Origin: Spirochaetales bacterium Spiro_10
GTDB taxonomy: Bacteria > Spirochaetota > Spirochaetia > Treponematales > Treponemataceae
Direction: 5' to 3'
Assembly (NCBI GenBank): GCA_001604405.1
Contig: LVBL01000003.1
Span: 1 to 64,000 of the forward strand
Length of the DNA: 64,000 bases
Of the stretch, positions 36,017 through 44,056 are shown piece by piece. Each line of letters begins with the position of its first letter. Within the stretch, counting starts at the first letter, position 1. A model generated the notes under the pieces. That model made no database searches, was not told where the DNA came from, and worked only from the letters and a program-made list of their open reading frames with translations. The translations under genes and the position numbers were made by a program.

Positions 36017-37369
36017 ATGGACATCTTGAGCGAGCAGGCCGCGACATACGATGAATGCCTCCAGAAAATCAGGGCCCGATACGGGTCCGACGTGCATATA
36101 CTCAGGCAGAAGAAGGTCAAGACCGGCGGCGTCTTCGGTTTTTTCGAGCGCGACGCCATAGAGCTCTATTTCATGCTGTCCCGTCCCGCGTTCCGCCCGC
36201 AAGCCGGCTTAACCGGAGCGGGCGCGCCCGGCGACGTCCCGCCGCCGCCTTCCCAGCGCGCCCCGGCCGACTTCGACCACGAGCGTAAGAAGATCATCCG
36301 GGAGGCGGTCAAGACGGCGCCTTCCATCGCGTCCCGCGTTCCCGAGATCCGGCCGAGTTCGCCCGTCCCGCAGCAGGGCGGCAAGCTCGAGGCCGCGCTG
36401 GGCGCCGCGGGTGCCCAGGGCGCACAGCTCGACACGATCCTCCGGGCGGTACGCAAGCTCGAGGAAAAGCTCGACCGTGACCAGGGCGCGCAGGAGTCCT
36501 CCTCCGCCGACCATGAGACGGTTTCCAGAATCGAGGAGCTCCTCGAGCGAAACGATTTTTCCTCGCAGTACGTCAAGGGCACGCTCGCGCGCATACGCTC
36601 TGAATTCACCCTTGACGAGCTCGCGGACTTCGAGCGGGTTCAGGACGCGGTCGTCGAGTGGATCGGCGAGTCCATCTCCATCAGGGATTCCGATTGTCCC
36701 TCGCGGCCCCGCATTATCGCCCTTGTCGGTCCCACCGGTGTCGGGAAAACCACGACCGTGGCAAAGCTCGCTGCCGCGTATTCGCTTGCCGCGCAAAAAG
36801 GCTCGCGGCCCCTCAACGTGCGCGTCATTACGATCGATAATTACCGCATAGGGGCGAGACAGCAGATCGAGATATACGGGAATATCATGAACATCCCGGT
36901 TTCGTGCGCCGAGACGCCGTCTGACCTGAAGGCCCTCGTGGCGATGCATCAGGACGCCGACATCATCCTGATCGACACCATCGGCAAGAGCCCGAAGGAT
37001 TACGCGAAGATCGCCGAGATGCGCCATTTTCTCGACGCGGCCGGGACGATTTCCGAGGTGCATCTTGCCCTCAGCGCCACGACCAAGGCGAGCGACATGC
37101 GGGACATCATGCAGCAGTACGAGACCTTCGGGTACGGCTCGGTCATAATCACGAAGTTCGACGAGACGACACGGGTCGGAAACATAATCAGCGTGCTCGA
37201 CGAGAAAAAAAAGTCGCTTGCCTATATCACGAACGGTCAACGCGTGCCGCAGGACTTCGAGCCGGCCTCGGTGGTCCGGTTTTTGACGAATCTCGACGGA
37301 TTCAGGATAAACCGCGCCAGGATCGACGAGCTCTTTCCGGTCAGCGAGACCAGGTTTGAATGGAGATGA
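36017..37369 (+). CDS. flhF: Flagellar SRP-like GTPase FlhF
   Basis: The 450-residue protein has an N-terminal basic/variable region, a helical N domain (about 170-215) and the SRP-type G domain. The G domain shows P-loop GPTGVGKTTTVAK, RVITIDNYRIGA, LIDTIGKS and ITKFDET. FlhF marks the site of flagellar assembly, at or near the cell poles in spirochaetes. It overlaps flhG, its regulatory partner, at the stop codon. Confidence 0.96.
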   Translation: MDILSEQAATYDECLQKIRARYGSDVHILRQKKVKTGGVFGFFERDAIELYFMLSRPAFRPQAGLTGAGAPGDVPPPPSQRAPADFDHERKKIIREAVKTAPSIASRVPEIRPSSPVPQQGGKLEAALGAAGAQGAQLDTILRAVRKLEEKLDRDQGAQESSSADHETVSRIEELLERNDFSSQYVKGTLARIRSEFTLDELADFERVQDAVVEWIGESISIRDSDCPSRPRIIALVGPTGVGKTTTVAKLAAAYSLAAQKGSRPLNVRVITIDNYRIGARQQIEIYGNIMNIPVSCAETPSDLKALVAMHQDADIILIDTIGKSPKDYAKIAEMRHFLDAAGTISEVHLALSATTKASDMRDIMQQYETFGYGSVIITKFDETTRVGNIISVLDEKKKSLAYITNGQRVPQDFEPASVVRFLTNLDGFRINRARIDELFPVSETRFEWR

Positions 37370-37371
37370 AT

Positions 37372-38280
37372 ATGGAAGACCAGGCAGAGCAGTTGCGCTC
37401 CCTCATGAAGGAAAAGGCCCGAACGGAAGGCGACGCGCCCGAGTTTGACGGCCCGCAGGCGGCGCGAAGCAACCGGAAGACCCGGATTATCACGATAACG
37501 AGCGGGAAGGGCGGCGTCGGGAAGACGAACGTGGCCACCAACATGGCCATCGCCTACGCGCAAATGGGAAAGAAGGTCATACTCATCGACGCGGACCTCG
37601 GGCTCGCGAACGTCAACGTCATGATGAACATAATCCCGCAGTACAACCTCTATCACGTCATGCGCAAACAGAAGAAGATGAGCGAGATAATCCTGGACAC
37701 CGAATACGGAATCAAGCTCGTTGCCGGCGCTTCCGGTTTCTCGAAAATCGCCAACATGACCGAGGATGAGCGGAATTCCTTCATAGAGGAGATGTTCACG
37801 CTCGCGGACACGGACATCATCATCATCGACACGAGCGCGGGCGTTTCGCGGAACGTGCTCGGGTTCGTGGCCGCGGCCGACGAGGTCGTTATCGTCACCA
37901 CCCCCGAGCCGACCTCCATCACCGACGCCTACGGGATCATCAAGATCATCGCCACCGAGGTCGACAACCTCAACATCAATCTCAAGATGATCGTGAACCG
38001 GGTCAAAACGGCGGTCGAGGGGAAGCGCGTCGCGGACCGCATGATTCAGATCGCCGCTCAATTCCTCAACCTCAAGGTCGAGTATCTCGGTTTCATCTAT
38101 GACGACCCCATCGTCCAGCAGGCCGTTTTGCGCCAAAGGCCGTTCATCGTCAACGATCCCAAGGGCAAGGCCTCCGTGTGCCTGAAGCACATCGTCTCCC
38201 GAATCGAGAAGACGGAATTCCTGGAAACCGAGGGTTTCGGCAGGTTCATGCGGAAGCTTCTGGGCCGCGACTGGACGTGA
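37372..38280 (+). CDS. flhG: Flagellar number regulator FlhG (FleN/YlxH, MinD family)
   Basis: The protein of about 302 residues is a MinD-family ATPase. It has the deviant Walker A ITSGKGGVGKTNVATN, LIDADLGLANVNVMM, and the switch region IIIDTSAGVS. It stimulates FlhF GTPase and limits flagellar number. Three in-frame ATGs exist (37360, 37366 and 37372). I chose 37372 because GGAG at 37362-37365 gives correct spacing; 37366 would form an ATGA overlap with flhF. Confidence 0.94.
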   Translation: MEDQAEQLRSLMKEKARTEGDAPEFDGPQAARSNRKTRIITITSGKGGVGKTNVATNMAIAYAQMGKKVILIDADLGLANVNVMMNIIPQYNLYHVMRKQKKMSEIILDTEYGIKLVAGASGFSKIANMTEDERNSFIEEMFTLADTDIIIIDTSAGVSRNVLGFVAAADEVVIVTTPEPTSITDAYGIIKIIATEVDNLNINLKMIVNRVKTAVEGKRVADRMIQIAAQFLNLKVEYLGFIYDDPIVQQAVLRQRPFIVNDPKGKASVCLKHIVSRIEKTEFLETEGFGRFMRKLLGRDWT

Positions 38281-38359
38281 CGCGGGACGGGTTCCTCCGT
38301 CTTCCCGGCGGTCCGGACGCGGTTTCAGGACGGGTCGCGGGTCAAAACGCAAAAAAACC

Positions 38360-38388
38360 TTGACCAGTAACACTTTTTCGCATAGTCT
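38360..38388 (+). promoter_or_regulatory. Putative promoter for the gene upstream of sigma-28
   Basis: TTGACC (38360-38365), a 17-base spacer and TAGTCT (38383-38388) lie in the 129-base gap after flhG, followed by a strong GGGGAGGGGG ribosome-binding site before 38410. The -10 is weak. Confidence 0.35.
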
Positions 38389-38409
38389 AGTATCGGGGAG
38401 GGGGTATAC

Positions 38410-39144
38410 ATGTTCGAACCGAAGATTCCGGTTGTCGGGGCTGTCATCGGTTTCGCGCTCTCCTTCCTCATCGGCTTGTTAAGCGGAGCCGTTTTTCACC
38501 TGATTCTGGCTCGTGCCCTCGGTATGGGATTGTTGTTCGGCGGCCTGTCCTTCGCGTGTTCGATGCTTGTCGCAAAGTTTTTGCCCGAACTGCTTTCGGG
38601 AGACTCGGGTACCGAGACGCGCGATCCTGCCATGGGATCCGTGGTGGACGTTACCCTTGGCGACGGTTCCGAGCCCCTTTCTTCCTTCGACGATATCGCC
38701 TCGGGACAGCTTCCCGACTTTGCGAGCGCCGGCGGGGGTACGGGACGCCGGTTCGCGGATGCCCCGACGGACGTCGAGGACCTTTCGCAGGACGGTTTCG
38801 TGCCGGGCTTACCCGTTGGCGGAAGCTTTTCGGCCGCGGGCGGCGCGGAGAACGCGGCAAAAACGGGGTCCGGACGGACGGGGAATCCCGAGCCGAGGGC
38901 GCAAGGCCGAACCACGGCGCCCCTTACCGCCGACGGACTGGACATCCTGCCCGATTTGCAGGATTTCGTGCCCGCCGCGCGTCCGGAGACGGACGAAGAC
39001 GCCGGCGCGGGGGACATGGGCTTTTCGGATTCTTCGGCGGGCACAGCCCCGTCGTCGAGGGCATCCCGGGAGTTTCAGGGAACGGACGTTGAGTCGGCTA
39101 CTATGGTCAAGGCAATCCGTACTTTATTGTCTCGCGACAATTGA
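38410..39144 (+). CDS. Membrane-anchored acidic protein of unknown function in the flagellar operon
   Basis: The 244-residue protein has two close N-terminal hydrophobic segments (about 8-30 and 33-58). A long, disordered, acidic and Gly/Ser-rich cytoplasmic or periplasmic region follows, ending in a short conserved-looking helix ESATMVKAIRTLLSRD. I do not recognise a family. It lies between flhG and the sigma-28 gene and may share regulation with them. A 6-base inverted repeat (ATTGTC/GACAAT, 39126-39141) sits over its last codons. Confidence 0.7.
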   Translation: MFEPKIPVVGAVIGFALSFLIGLLSGAVFHLILARALGMGLLFGGLSFACSMLVAKFLPELLSGDSGTETRDPAMGSVVDVTLGDGSEPLSSFDDIASGQLPDFASAGGGTGRRFADAPTDVEDLSQDGFVPGLPVGGSFSAAGGAENAAKTGSGRTGNPEPRAQGRTTAPLTADGLDILPDLQDFVPAARPETDEDAGAGDMGFSDSSAGTAPSSRASREFQGTDVESATMVKAIRTLLSRDN

Positions 39145-39172
39145 CGGTACGCAGTAATAAAAGGGTGTGTAC

Positions 39173-39961
39173 ATGGGGAATTCGCTTTTGGCGCAAAAAA
39201 CGGAAGAGGAACTGTGGGCGGACTATAAAAAGTCCCGGGATCCCGCGATCCGAGAGTTCTTTATCAAACAATACGCCCCATTGGTAAAATACGTGGCCGG
39301 CAAGGTCGCCGTAGGCATGCCCAGCAACGTGGAATTCGACGATCTCGTCGGTTTCGGCGTGTTCGGCCTCCTCGACGCCATAGACAAGTTCGATCCCGAC
39401 AAAAACGTCAAATTCAAGACCTACGCGGTGACCCGCATACGCGGATCGATCTTCGACGAGCTGAGGTCGATCGACTGGGTTCCCCGCTCCGTCAGGCAAA
39501 AGACCCGCGAGATAGAGGACGCTATCGTCAATCTCGAGTCCAAGCTCGGGCGAACCGCTTCCGACACGGAGATCGCGGGCTCGCTCGGCGTCAGCGAAAA
39601 CGAGTTCCATCAAACACTCTTCAAGATATCGGGCACGAGCATCATGTCGCTGAACGACGTATGGTATTCGGGGGACGACTCCGAGCGCATATCGATCGGA
39701 GACAGCATCGAATCCCCGTCTTCCCTCAATCCCGACGTCATCGTCGAGCGCGAGGAGATCAAGCGCGTCATAGTAGAGGCGATAAACGAGCTGCCCGAGA
39801 AGGAAAAGATGGTACTCGTCCTCTATTACTACGAGGATTTGACGCTCAAGGAAATCGGCCAGGTTCTCAACGTCACGGAGTCCCGCGTATCGCAGCTGCA
39901 CACGAAGGCGAACCTGAGGCTTCGCGCCAAACTCACGAACATACGGAAAGGCATCCTCTAG
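39173..39961 (+). CDS. fliA: Flagellar sigma factor sigma-28 (FliA/WhiG family)
   Basis: The 262-residue protein has sigma region 2 ([20 protein letters not shown] and [19 protein letters not shown]). Region 3 begins at [15 protein letters not shown], and region 4 ends in a helix-turn-helix ([20 protein letters not shown]). FliA directs transcription of late flagellar and chemotaxis genes. The ATG at 39173 follows AAAAGGG; the in-frame GTG at 39167 is less likely. It closes the classical operon as in T. pallidum. No clear sigma-28 promoter was found in this window. Confidence 0.95.
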   Translation: MGNSLLAQKTEEELWADYKKSRDPAIREFFIKQYAPLVKYVAGKVAVGMPSNVEFDDLVGFGVFGLLDAIDKFDPDKNVKFKTYAVTRIRGSIFDELRSIDWVPRSVRQKTREIEDAIVNLESKLGRTASDTEIAGSLGVSENEFHQTLFKISGTSIMSLNDVWYSGDDSERISIGDSIESPSSLNPDVIVEREEIKRVIVEAINELPEKEKMVLVLYYYEDLTLKEIGQVLNVTESRVSQLHTKANLRLRAKLTNIRKGIL

Positions 39962-39981
39962 GATCAAGGAGCGCGAGTCGG

Positions 39982-41952
39982 ATGGTAGACCTTGAGCAGA
40001 TTCGCGAGGCGATGGCCCAGCAACTCGAGGAGGACCGCTCCAGGGTCTTCGTGGAGTCGGCGGCGGACACGCTCGACGAGGCGTTGGCCGACGCTGCCAT
40101 ACAGCTGGGCGTGGCCATCCGTGACATAGACTATGAAATCCTGCAACGAGGCACCTCCGGTTTTTTCGCCCTGACGAAGCGCAATTGGCTCATTCGCGCG
40201 TACGAGACGCGAAAGCGCTCTCGGAAAAAAGCCGGCTCCGACGCGGCGTCCGGAGACGAATCCGTGCGCGTCGATGCGGCTCCCCTCATCGAGGACCGCG
40301 ACGGAAACGCCTTCGTCATGTGCGCGCATGACGGCGTGTTTCTCAAGGTTACCCAGCCCTCCGGCAACGGCAGGGCCGCGTCCGTCAAGGACGCCCTGGA
40401 CGCCCTGCGCGACCGCGGCGTGCCCGGTCTGACGGAGGAAGCCGTCAAGGGAGTCGTCAAGAACGCCGCGGGCGAGTACGTTCGCGTCGCGCCGTACAAG
40501 CACAATCCGGCCCAGGACTCGATGATGGCGGTCGACATAACCGATCAGGAGATGAAGGCCTGGCTGTACGCGACCCCGCCCGGACCCGGCGGCGCCGACC
40601 TTTCCGCGGACATGATCGTCGCCTTCATGAAAAACAACCGCGTCGTGGCGGGTCTCGACGAGGAGCGCGTGCGCGATTTCGTCGACCGTCCCGTGTACAA
40701 GCAGAATTATCTCGTCGCCGAGGGCGTCAAGCCGCAGGATGGCGCCGACGCGCACATCGTCTACAATTTCGAGGTGGACAGCTCGAAGATACGGCTGAAG
40801 GAATCCGCCTCCGGAAAGGTCGACTTCAAGGAACTCAATCTCGTGCAGAACGTCGTCGAGGGCCAGCCACTCGCACAGAAGATTCCTGCGGAGCGCGGAA
40901 AGGCGGGAAAGACCGTCACGGGAAAGTATCTCGAGGCGAAAAACGGCCGCGACATCCCGATGCCGGTGGGCAAGAACACGCGCGTTGCCGACGACGGGGT
41001 TACCATCGTCGCCGAGACGAACGGACAGGTGCTCGTGCTCAACAACAAAATCAACGTGGAGCCGATACTGAACATCGAAGGCGACGTGTCGCTCAAGACG
41101 GGAAACATCATGTTCCTCGGAACGGTCTTCATCAGCGGAAACGTGGAGGACGGATTCTCCGTGAAGGCCTCGGGCAATATCGAGGTCAAGGGCACGGTCG
41201 GCAAGAGCGAGCTCGACGCGGAAGGCGACATCGTCGTCAGCCAGGGCATCGCGGGCAAGGGAGACGGCCACGTCCGCGCCGGCCGGTCGATATGGTCCAA
41301 GTTCATCGAGAACACGAAGGTCGAGGCGGGCGAGTTCGTCATCGTCTCGGACGGCATCATCAATTCGCAGGTGAACGCGAACCGCAAGATACTCTGCCAG
41401 GGAAAGCGGGCGGCCATCATCGGCGGAATGCTGAGCGCGTCCGAGGAGATCCACGCCAAAACGCTCGGAAGCTTCGGCGGTGCGAGCGAGACCGTGCTGA
41501 ACGTCGGCTTCGACCCGAAGAGCAAGGACCGTCTCGACGCGCTGCTCGCGCACAAGCAGACCGCGGAGCACGAGCTCGAGGACGTTCAGCTGAACTTCAC
41601 CACGCTCTCGAATCTCAAAAAGCAGAAGAAGGAACTCCCGGAAGACAAGGAAGCCGCCCTCAAAAAGCTCGGCGAGCGGCAGTACATACTGCAGACGGAA
41701 CTCGAGGAGATCGCCGCGGAAATAAAGCAGATTCAGGATTACCTCAATACGCTCAAGACGCGCGGCAAGGTCTCCGCCTCGGTCAAGGTGTTCGCCGGAG
41801 TCAAGATCGTGATACGGGACGTGACCGAGGAGGTCCGCACGGACTGCAAGGCCACGACGTTCTATCTCGAGAACGGGCTCGTGCGATACGGCAAGTATCA
41901 GGGCCCGGACGAGGACATGAAGAGGGTTCCGAATGGGTATTCAGCCGATTGA
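39982..41952 (+). CDS. FapA-like DUF342 polymer-forming protein with Jag-N-like domain
   Basis: The 656-residue protein begins with a helical segment (VESAADTLDEALADAAIQLG, like the Jag N-terminal domain). Residues about 300-500 form a right-handed beta-helix typical of DUF342, with repeats such as NIEVKGTVGKSELDAEGDIVV. A coiled coil (about 515-585) and a final small beta domain follow. It is cytoplasmic by prediction. In other bacteria FapA-type proteins affect cell shape and polar organisation. The ATG at 39982 follows AAGGAG; upstream frame in fliA is a shadow. It overlaps the next gene by 20 bases. Confidence 0.8.
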   Translation: MVDLEQIREAMAQQLEEDRSRVFVESAADTLDEALADAAIQLGVAIRDIDYEILQRGTSGFFALTKRNWLIRAYETRKRSRKKAGSDAASGDESVRVDAAPLIEDRDGNAFVMCAHDGVFLKVTQPSGNGRAASVKDALDALRDRGVPGLTEEAVKGVVKNAAGEYVRVAPYKHNPAQDSMMAVDITDQEMKAWLYATPPGPGGADLSADMIVAFMKNNRVVAGLDEERVRDFVDRPVYKQNYLVAEGVKPQDGADAHIVYNFEVDSSKIRLKESASGKVDFKELNLVQNVVEGQPLAQKIPAERGKAGKTVTGKYLEAKNGRDIPMPVGKNTRVADDGVTIVAETNGQVLVLNNKINVEPILNIEGDVSLKTGNIMFLGTVFISGNVEDGFSVKASGNIEVKGTVGKSELDAEGDIVVSQGIAGKGDGHVRAGRSIWSKFIENTKVEAGEFVIVSDGIINSQVNANRKILCQGKRAAIIGGMLSASEEIHAKTLGSFGGASETVLNVGFDPKSKDRLDALLAHKQTAEHELEDVQLNFTTLSNLKKQKKELPEDKEAALKKLGERQYILQTELEEIAAEIKQIQDYLNTLKTRGKVSASVKVFAGVKIVIRDVTEEVRTDCKATTFYLENGLVRYGKYQGPDEDMKRVPNGYSAD

Positions 41953-42271
41953 CCTTCAGACGCTCTATACGCAACTCGACAAGGTAGGGAAGGCGCAGGT
42001 ACAGCAAACCGCCGCCAGCCAGGCCGCGCGCGAGGCCGAGATGGCAAAAAACCGCGAGGAGGCCGAGAAACGGCTTACGACCGTTCGCGAAACCGAGACG
42101 GGCGGCGAGCAAACCGGCGCCGTCCACGAGCGGAACGGGTCGTCTTCCGGCAATTTCTCCGGGTCTCAGCAGAAGGGATCTCGGGACCCCCCGGCTCAGG
42201 AACCGGAGGAGCCTCCCAAGGAGATAATCCGCGACCCGAGCCTCGGCTCCATCATCGACATTTCGGGTTAG
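41933..42271 (+). CDS. Small hydrophilic protein of unknown function
   Basis: The 112-residue protein starts MGIQPIDLQTLYTQLDKVGK, followed by a charged helix and a disordered Pro/Glu/Ser tail that ends in DPSLGSIIDISG. It has no signal or membrane segment. It overlaps the DUF342 gene by 20 bases, implying coupling. The first 20 and last 10 residues look constrained, like interaction peptides. No family is recognised. Confidence 0.6.
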   Translation: MGIQPIDLQTLYTQLDKVGKAQVQQTAASQAAREAEMAKNREEAEKRLTTVRETETGGEQTGAVHERNGSSSGNFSGSQQKGSRDPPAQEPEEPPKEIIRDPSLGSIIDISG

Positions 42272-42278
42272 GGCTCCC

Positions 42279-42953
42279 ATGACACTCGTGCTTGCGGCCC
42301 TCGCGGTCGCCGTCAACATCCTGTTGATGATCGCGTTCTATCGACGTCTTTCAGCGCGCTTCTCGCCCGGCCGGGTGCTGGGCGAGATTCGGGGCGAGCT
42401 TGACCGTCTCGTGGCGGACCTTGGCCGGGAGACGGACCGCGACGTGGCCCTTCTTGAAAACCGCATACAGGGCCTTCGCTCCCTGATTGACGAGGCTGAT
42501 CGCCGGATACTGCTTGCGGACCGTGAGGCCGGCAAGCGCCGGGACGAGCGGGCGACCTTGAACGAATTGTCCCGCGTGAATGCGAATCCGGCGCCGGCAA
42601 CCCCGGTTCCGCAAACCGCCAGTGCCGGCATGCCCGCGACTCGCGGCGAACCCGCTATTGCGGGCGAACCCGCGGCTCCCGTTCCGCCCGCTACGGCCGA
42701 AACGGCCGGTTCCTCCGACGGCGGGTATTCGCGTGCATCCATCGCGCGGGCACGGGCGGTCAATTCCTCCCGCCGCCTTGAGCCGGTCATCCCGACGGTC
42801 GAACACGTCGTCTCCCTCGCGAACAGGGGTTTCTCCCCGGATATCATCGCCTCGAAGCTATCGCTGTCGCTGGGAGAGGTGGAGCTCATCCTGGACATCC
42901 ACGTCAATAACGCGCCGGGCTTCGGAGCGCACACGAAAGATTCAAGTAGCTGA
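42279..42953 (+). CDS. Single-pass membrane protein with coiled coil and C-terminal HTH-like segment (SwrB-like plan)
   Basis: The 224-residue protein has an N-terminal membrane helix (1-22), a coiled coil (about 33-92), a Pro/Ala-rich linker (about 100-150) and a C-terminal segment. That segment, VSLANRGFSPDIIASKLSLS followed by LGEVELILDI, looks like the small helix-turn-helix of DUF2802/SwrB-type proteins. In B. subtilis swrB lies just after sigD and promotes export-gate assembly. Here the gene lies three genes after sigma-28, an analogous position. The analogy is inference; the membrane-coil-HTH layout is seen. Confidence 0.7.
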   Translation: MTLVLAALAVAVNILLMIAFYRRLSARFSPGRVLGEIRGELDRLVADLGRETDRDVALLENRIQGLRSLIDEADRRILLADREAGKRRDERATLNELSRVNANPAPATPVPQTASAGMPATRGEPAIAGEPAAPVPPATAETAGSSDGGYSRASIARARAVNSSRRLEPVIPTVEHVVSLANRGFSPDIIASKLSLSLGEVELILDIHVNNAPGFGAHTKDSSS

Positions 42954-42976
42954 CTGCTTTGTCGATACTGTAAGCG

Positions 42977-43813
42977 ATGGTCTCGACGGAGAAATGCTAC
43001 AATTTCGACAATACCCCGGTTTTGCACGGCGCCGTACGGAGAGGGGAATACCTCTACCAGGTGCGCGTGTACATGCAGCGGGCGTCATTTCTCGCCGCGT
43101 CGGCCGGGAACATGCGGCTTCGCGTGCTGCTCGGCTTCATAGAGGCCAGGGCGGTCGTGATCGACGCCGTCATAAAAAACGAGGACACGCTTCATTACCT
43201 CTCGGTCGTCTGTTCGTCGAGCGCCTCTCCCGCGGTATTTTCCCAAATCATGAAGAAAACGGCGCCTACCGCGATAATCGAGCAGATGGAACGCTGGCAG
43301 GTCGAGGAAAGCGTCTCCGCCCGGATGGTCCGGGACGAGGCCTGGAGTACCATTCCCTACGCTCCCGTCGTGCACGTCGTGCACGAGTCGCGCCGTTTCC
43401 TCATCTCCCTGCTTCTCGAGTACCGCGCCTTGATCTGCGACGTGCGGAACCGCGGCAACGCCGTTTCGCGTCAGGAACTCGGCGCCCCGAAGCGGAGCCC
43501 GGGTTTCGTCACTCCGGTATTGCTGTTCGAGAGCGGGGGAGAGATATTCGGCATACCGGAATTCCAGGTGGAACGGATATCCGAGGGCGCCAACGGCTCG
43601 TTCATCATTCAGCTTCAGCACGTGTACGGCCAGCGGTTGCTCGTATGCGAGGATCTTCTGGTCGTCCGCGACGTCGACGTTCTTGAATGCGTCTTCCTCG
43701 AAAGGACGCGTACCGGCGCCTATCTTGTCTCGTTGCCGTCCGGCATGTCCGGCCCGGAAGACCACCGCGAGGCGAGCGGCAGGTTCAACCTCGTGATTCC
43801 CGCCCTGATGTAG
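42977..43813 (+). CDS. Unknown 278-residue cytoplasmic protein, last in flagellar block
   Basis: There is no signal or membrane segment. Residues about 20-95 form an alpha/beta unit (EYLYQVRVYMQRA, LGFIEARAVVIDAVIKNEDT). Residues about 180-265 read like a beta-barrel with the phrase LLFESGGEIFGIPEFQVERI, faintly reminiscent of CheW or CheA regulatory folds. I could not assign a family. It is 23 bases after the SwrB-like gene and before the tRNA promoter, so it closes the operon. A chemotaxis or motor-linked role is only suggested by position. Confidence 0.65.
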   Translation: MVSTEKCYNFDNTPVLHGAVRRGEYLYQVRVYMQRASFLAASAGNMRLRVLLGFIEARAVVIDAVIKNEDTLHYLSVVCSSSASPAVFSQIMKKTAPTAIIEQMERWQVEESVSARMVRDEAWSTIPYAPVVHVVHESRRFLISLLLEYRALICDVRNRGNAVSRQELGAPKRSPGFVTPVLLFESGGEIFGIPEFQVERISEGANGSFIIQLQHVYGQRLLVCEDLLVVRDVDVLECVFLERTRTGAYLVSLPSGMSGPEDHREASGRFNLVIPALM

Positions 43814-43846
43814 TTTTCAGCGAAACGACTCCCCGAGTCCCGAGTA

Positions 43847-43875
43847 TTGACTTTTTTTTTCATACGCGTTATAAA
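43847..43875 (+). promoter_or_regulatory. Promoter of tRNA-Phe
   Basis: TTGACT (43847-43852), a 17-base spacer and TATAAA (43870-43875) stand 11 bases before the first base of the tRNA. This is one of the best promoter matches in the window. Confidence 0.75.
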
Positions 43876-43886
43876 CTTTCCAACCA

Positions 43887-43959
43887 GCCGTTGTAGCTCA
43901 GTTGGTAGAGCAATGGACTGAAAATCCATGTGTCGACAGTTCAATTCTGTCCGACGGCA
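43887..43959 (+). tRNA. tRNA-Phe (anticodon GAA)
   Basis: The sequence folds as a full cloverleaf. The acceptor stem GCCGTTG pairs with CGACGGC, with one T-G wobble. The D arm is GCTC...GAGC. The anticodon stem ATGGA/TCCAT frames the loop CTGAAAA with anticodon GAA, and the T stem GACAG/CTGTC frames TTCAATT. The discriminator is A at 43959. The CCA end is not encoded. It has its own promoter and terminator, separating it from the flagellar genes upstream. Confidence 0.95.
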
Positions 43960-43961
43960 CG

Positions 43962-43992
43962 AAAAGCCTCCCGCATCGGGGGGCTTTTTTCT
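43962..43992 (+). terminator. Rho-independent terminator after tRNA-Phe
   Basis: AAAAGCCTCCC, loop GCATC and GGGGGGCTTTTTT form an 11-pair stem with one T-G pair, ending in a T tract. Confidence 0.85.
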
Positions 43993-44056
43993 TGCCGGCA
44001 CCTCATTACGTTCATGCCGAATGGCGAGTAAGCCGAAAATGTGAACGGGGGCAAGC

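Noticed and set aside
32389-36159. A 1256-codon open frame on the minus strand across fliR, flhB and flhA
   Set aside because: It is a GC-rich antisense shadow. The product is Arg/Asp/Glu/His-rich with no domain, while the plus strand carries three complete conserved genes.
39126-39141. ATTGTC-TCGC-GACAAT inverted repeat before the sigma-28 gene as an operator
   Set aside because: It lies within the last codons of the preceding gene and is only 6 bases per arm; chance is a sufficient explanation without conservation data.
39964-41571. A 535-codon minus-strand open frame opposite the DUF342 gene
   Set aside because: The plus strand encodes a recognisable DUF342 protein; the opposite frame has no recognisable domain.
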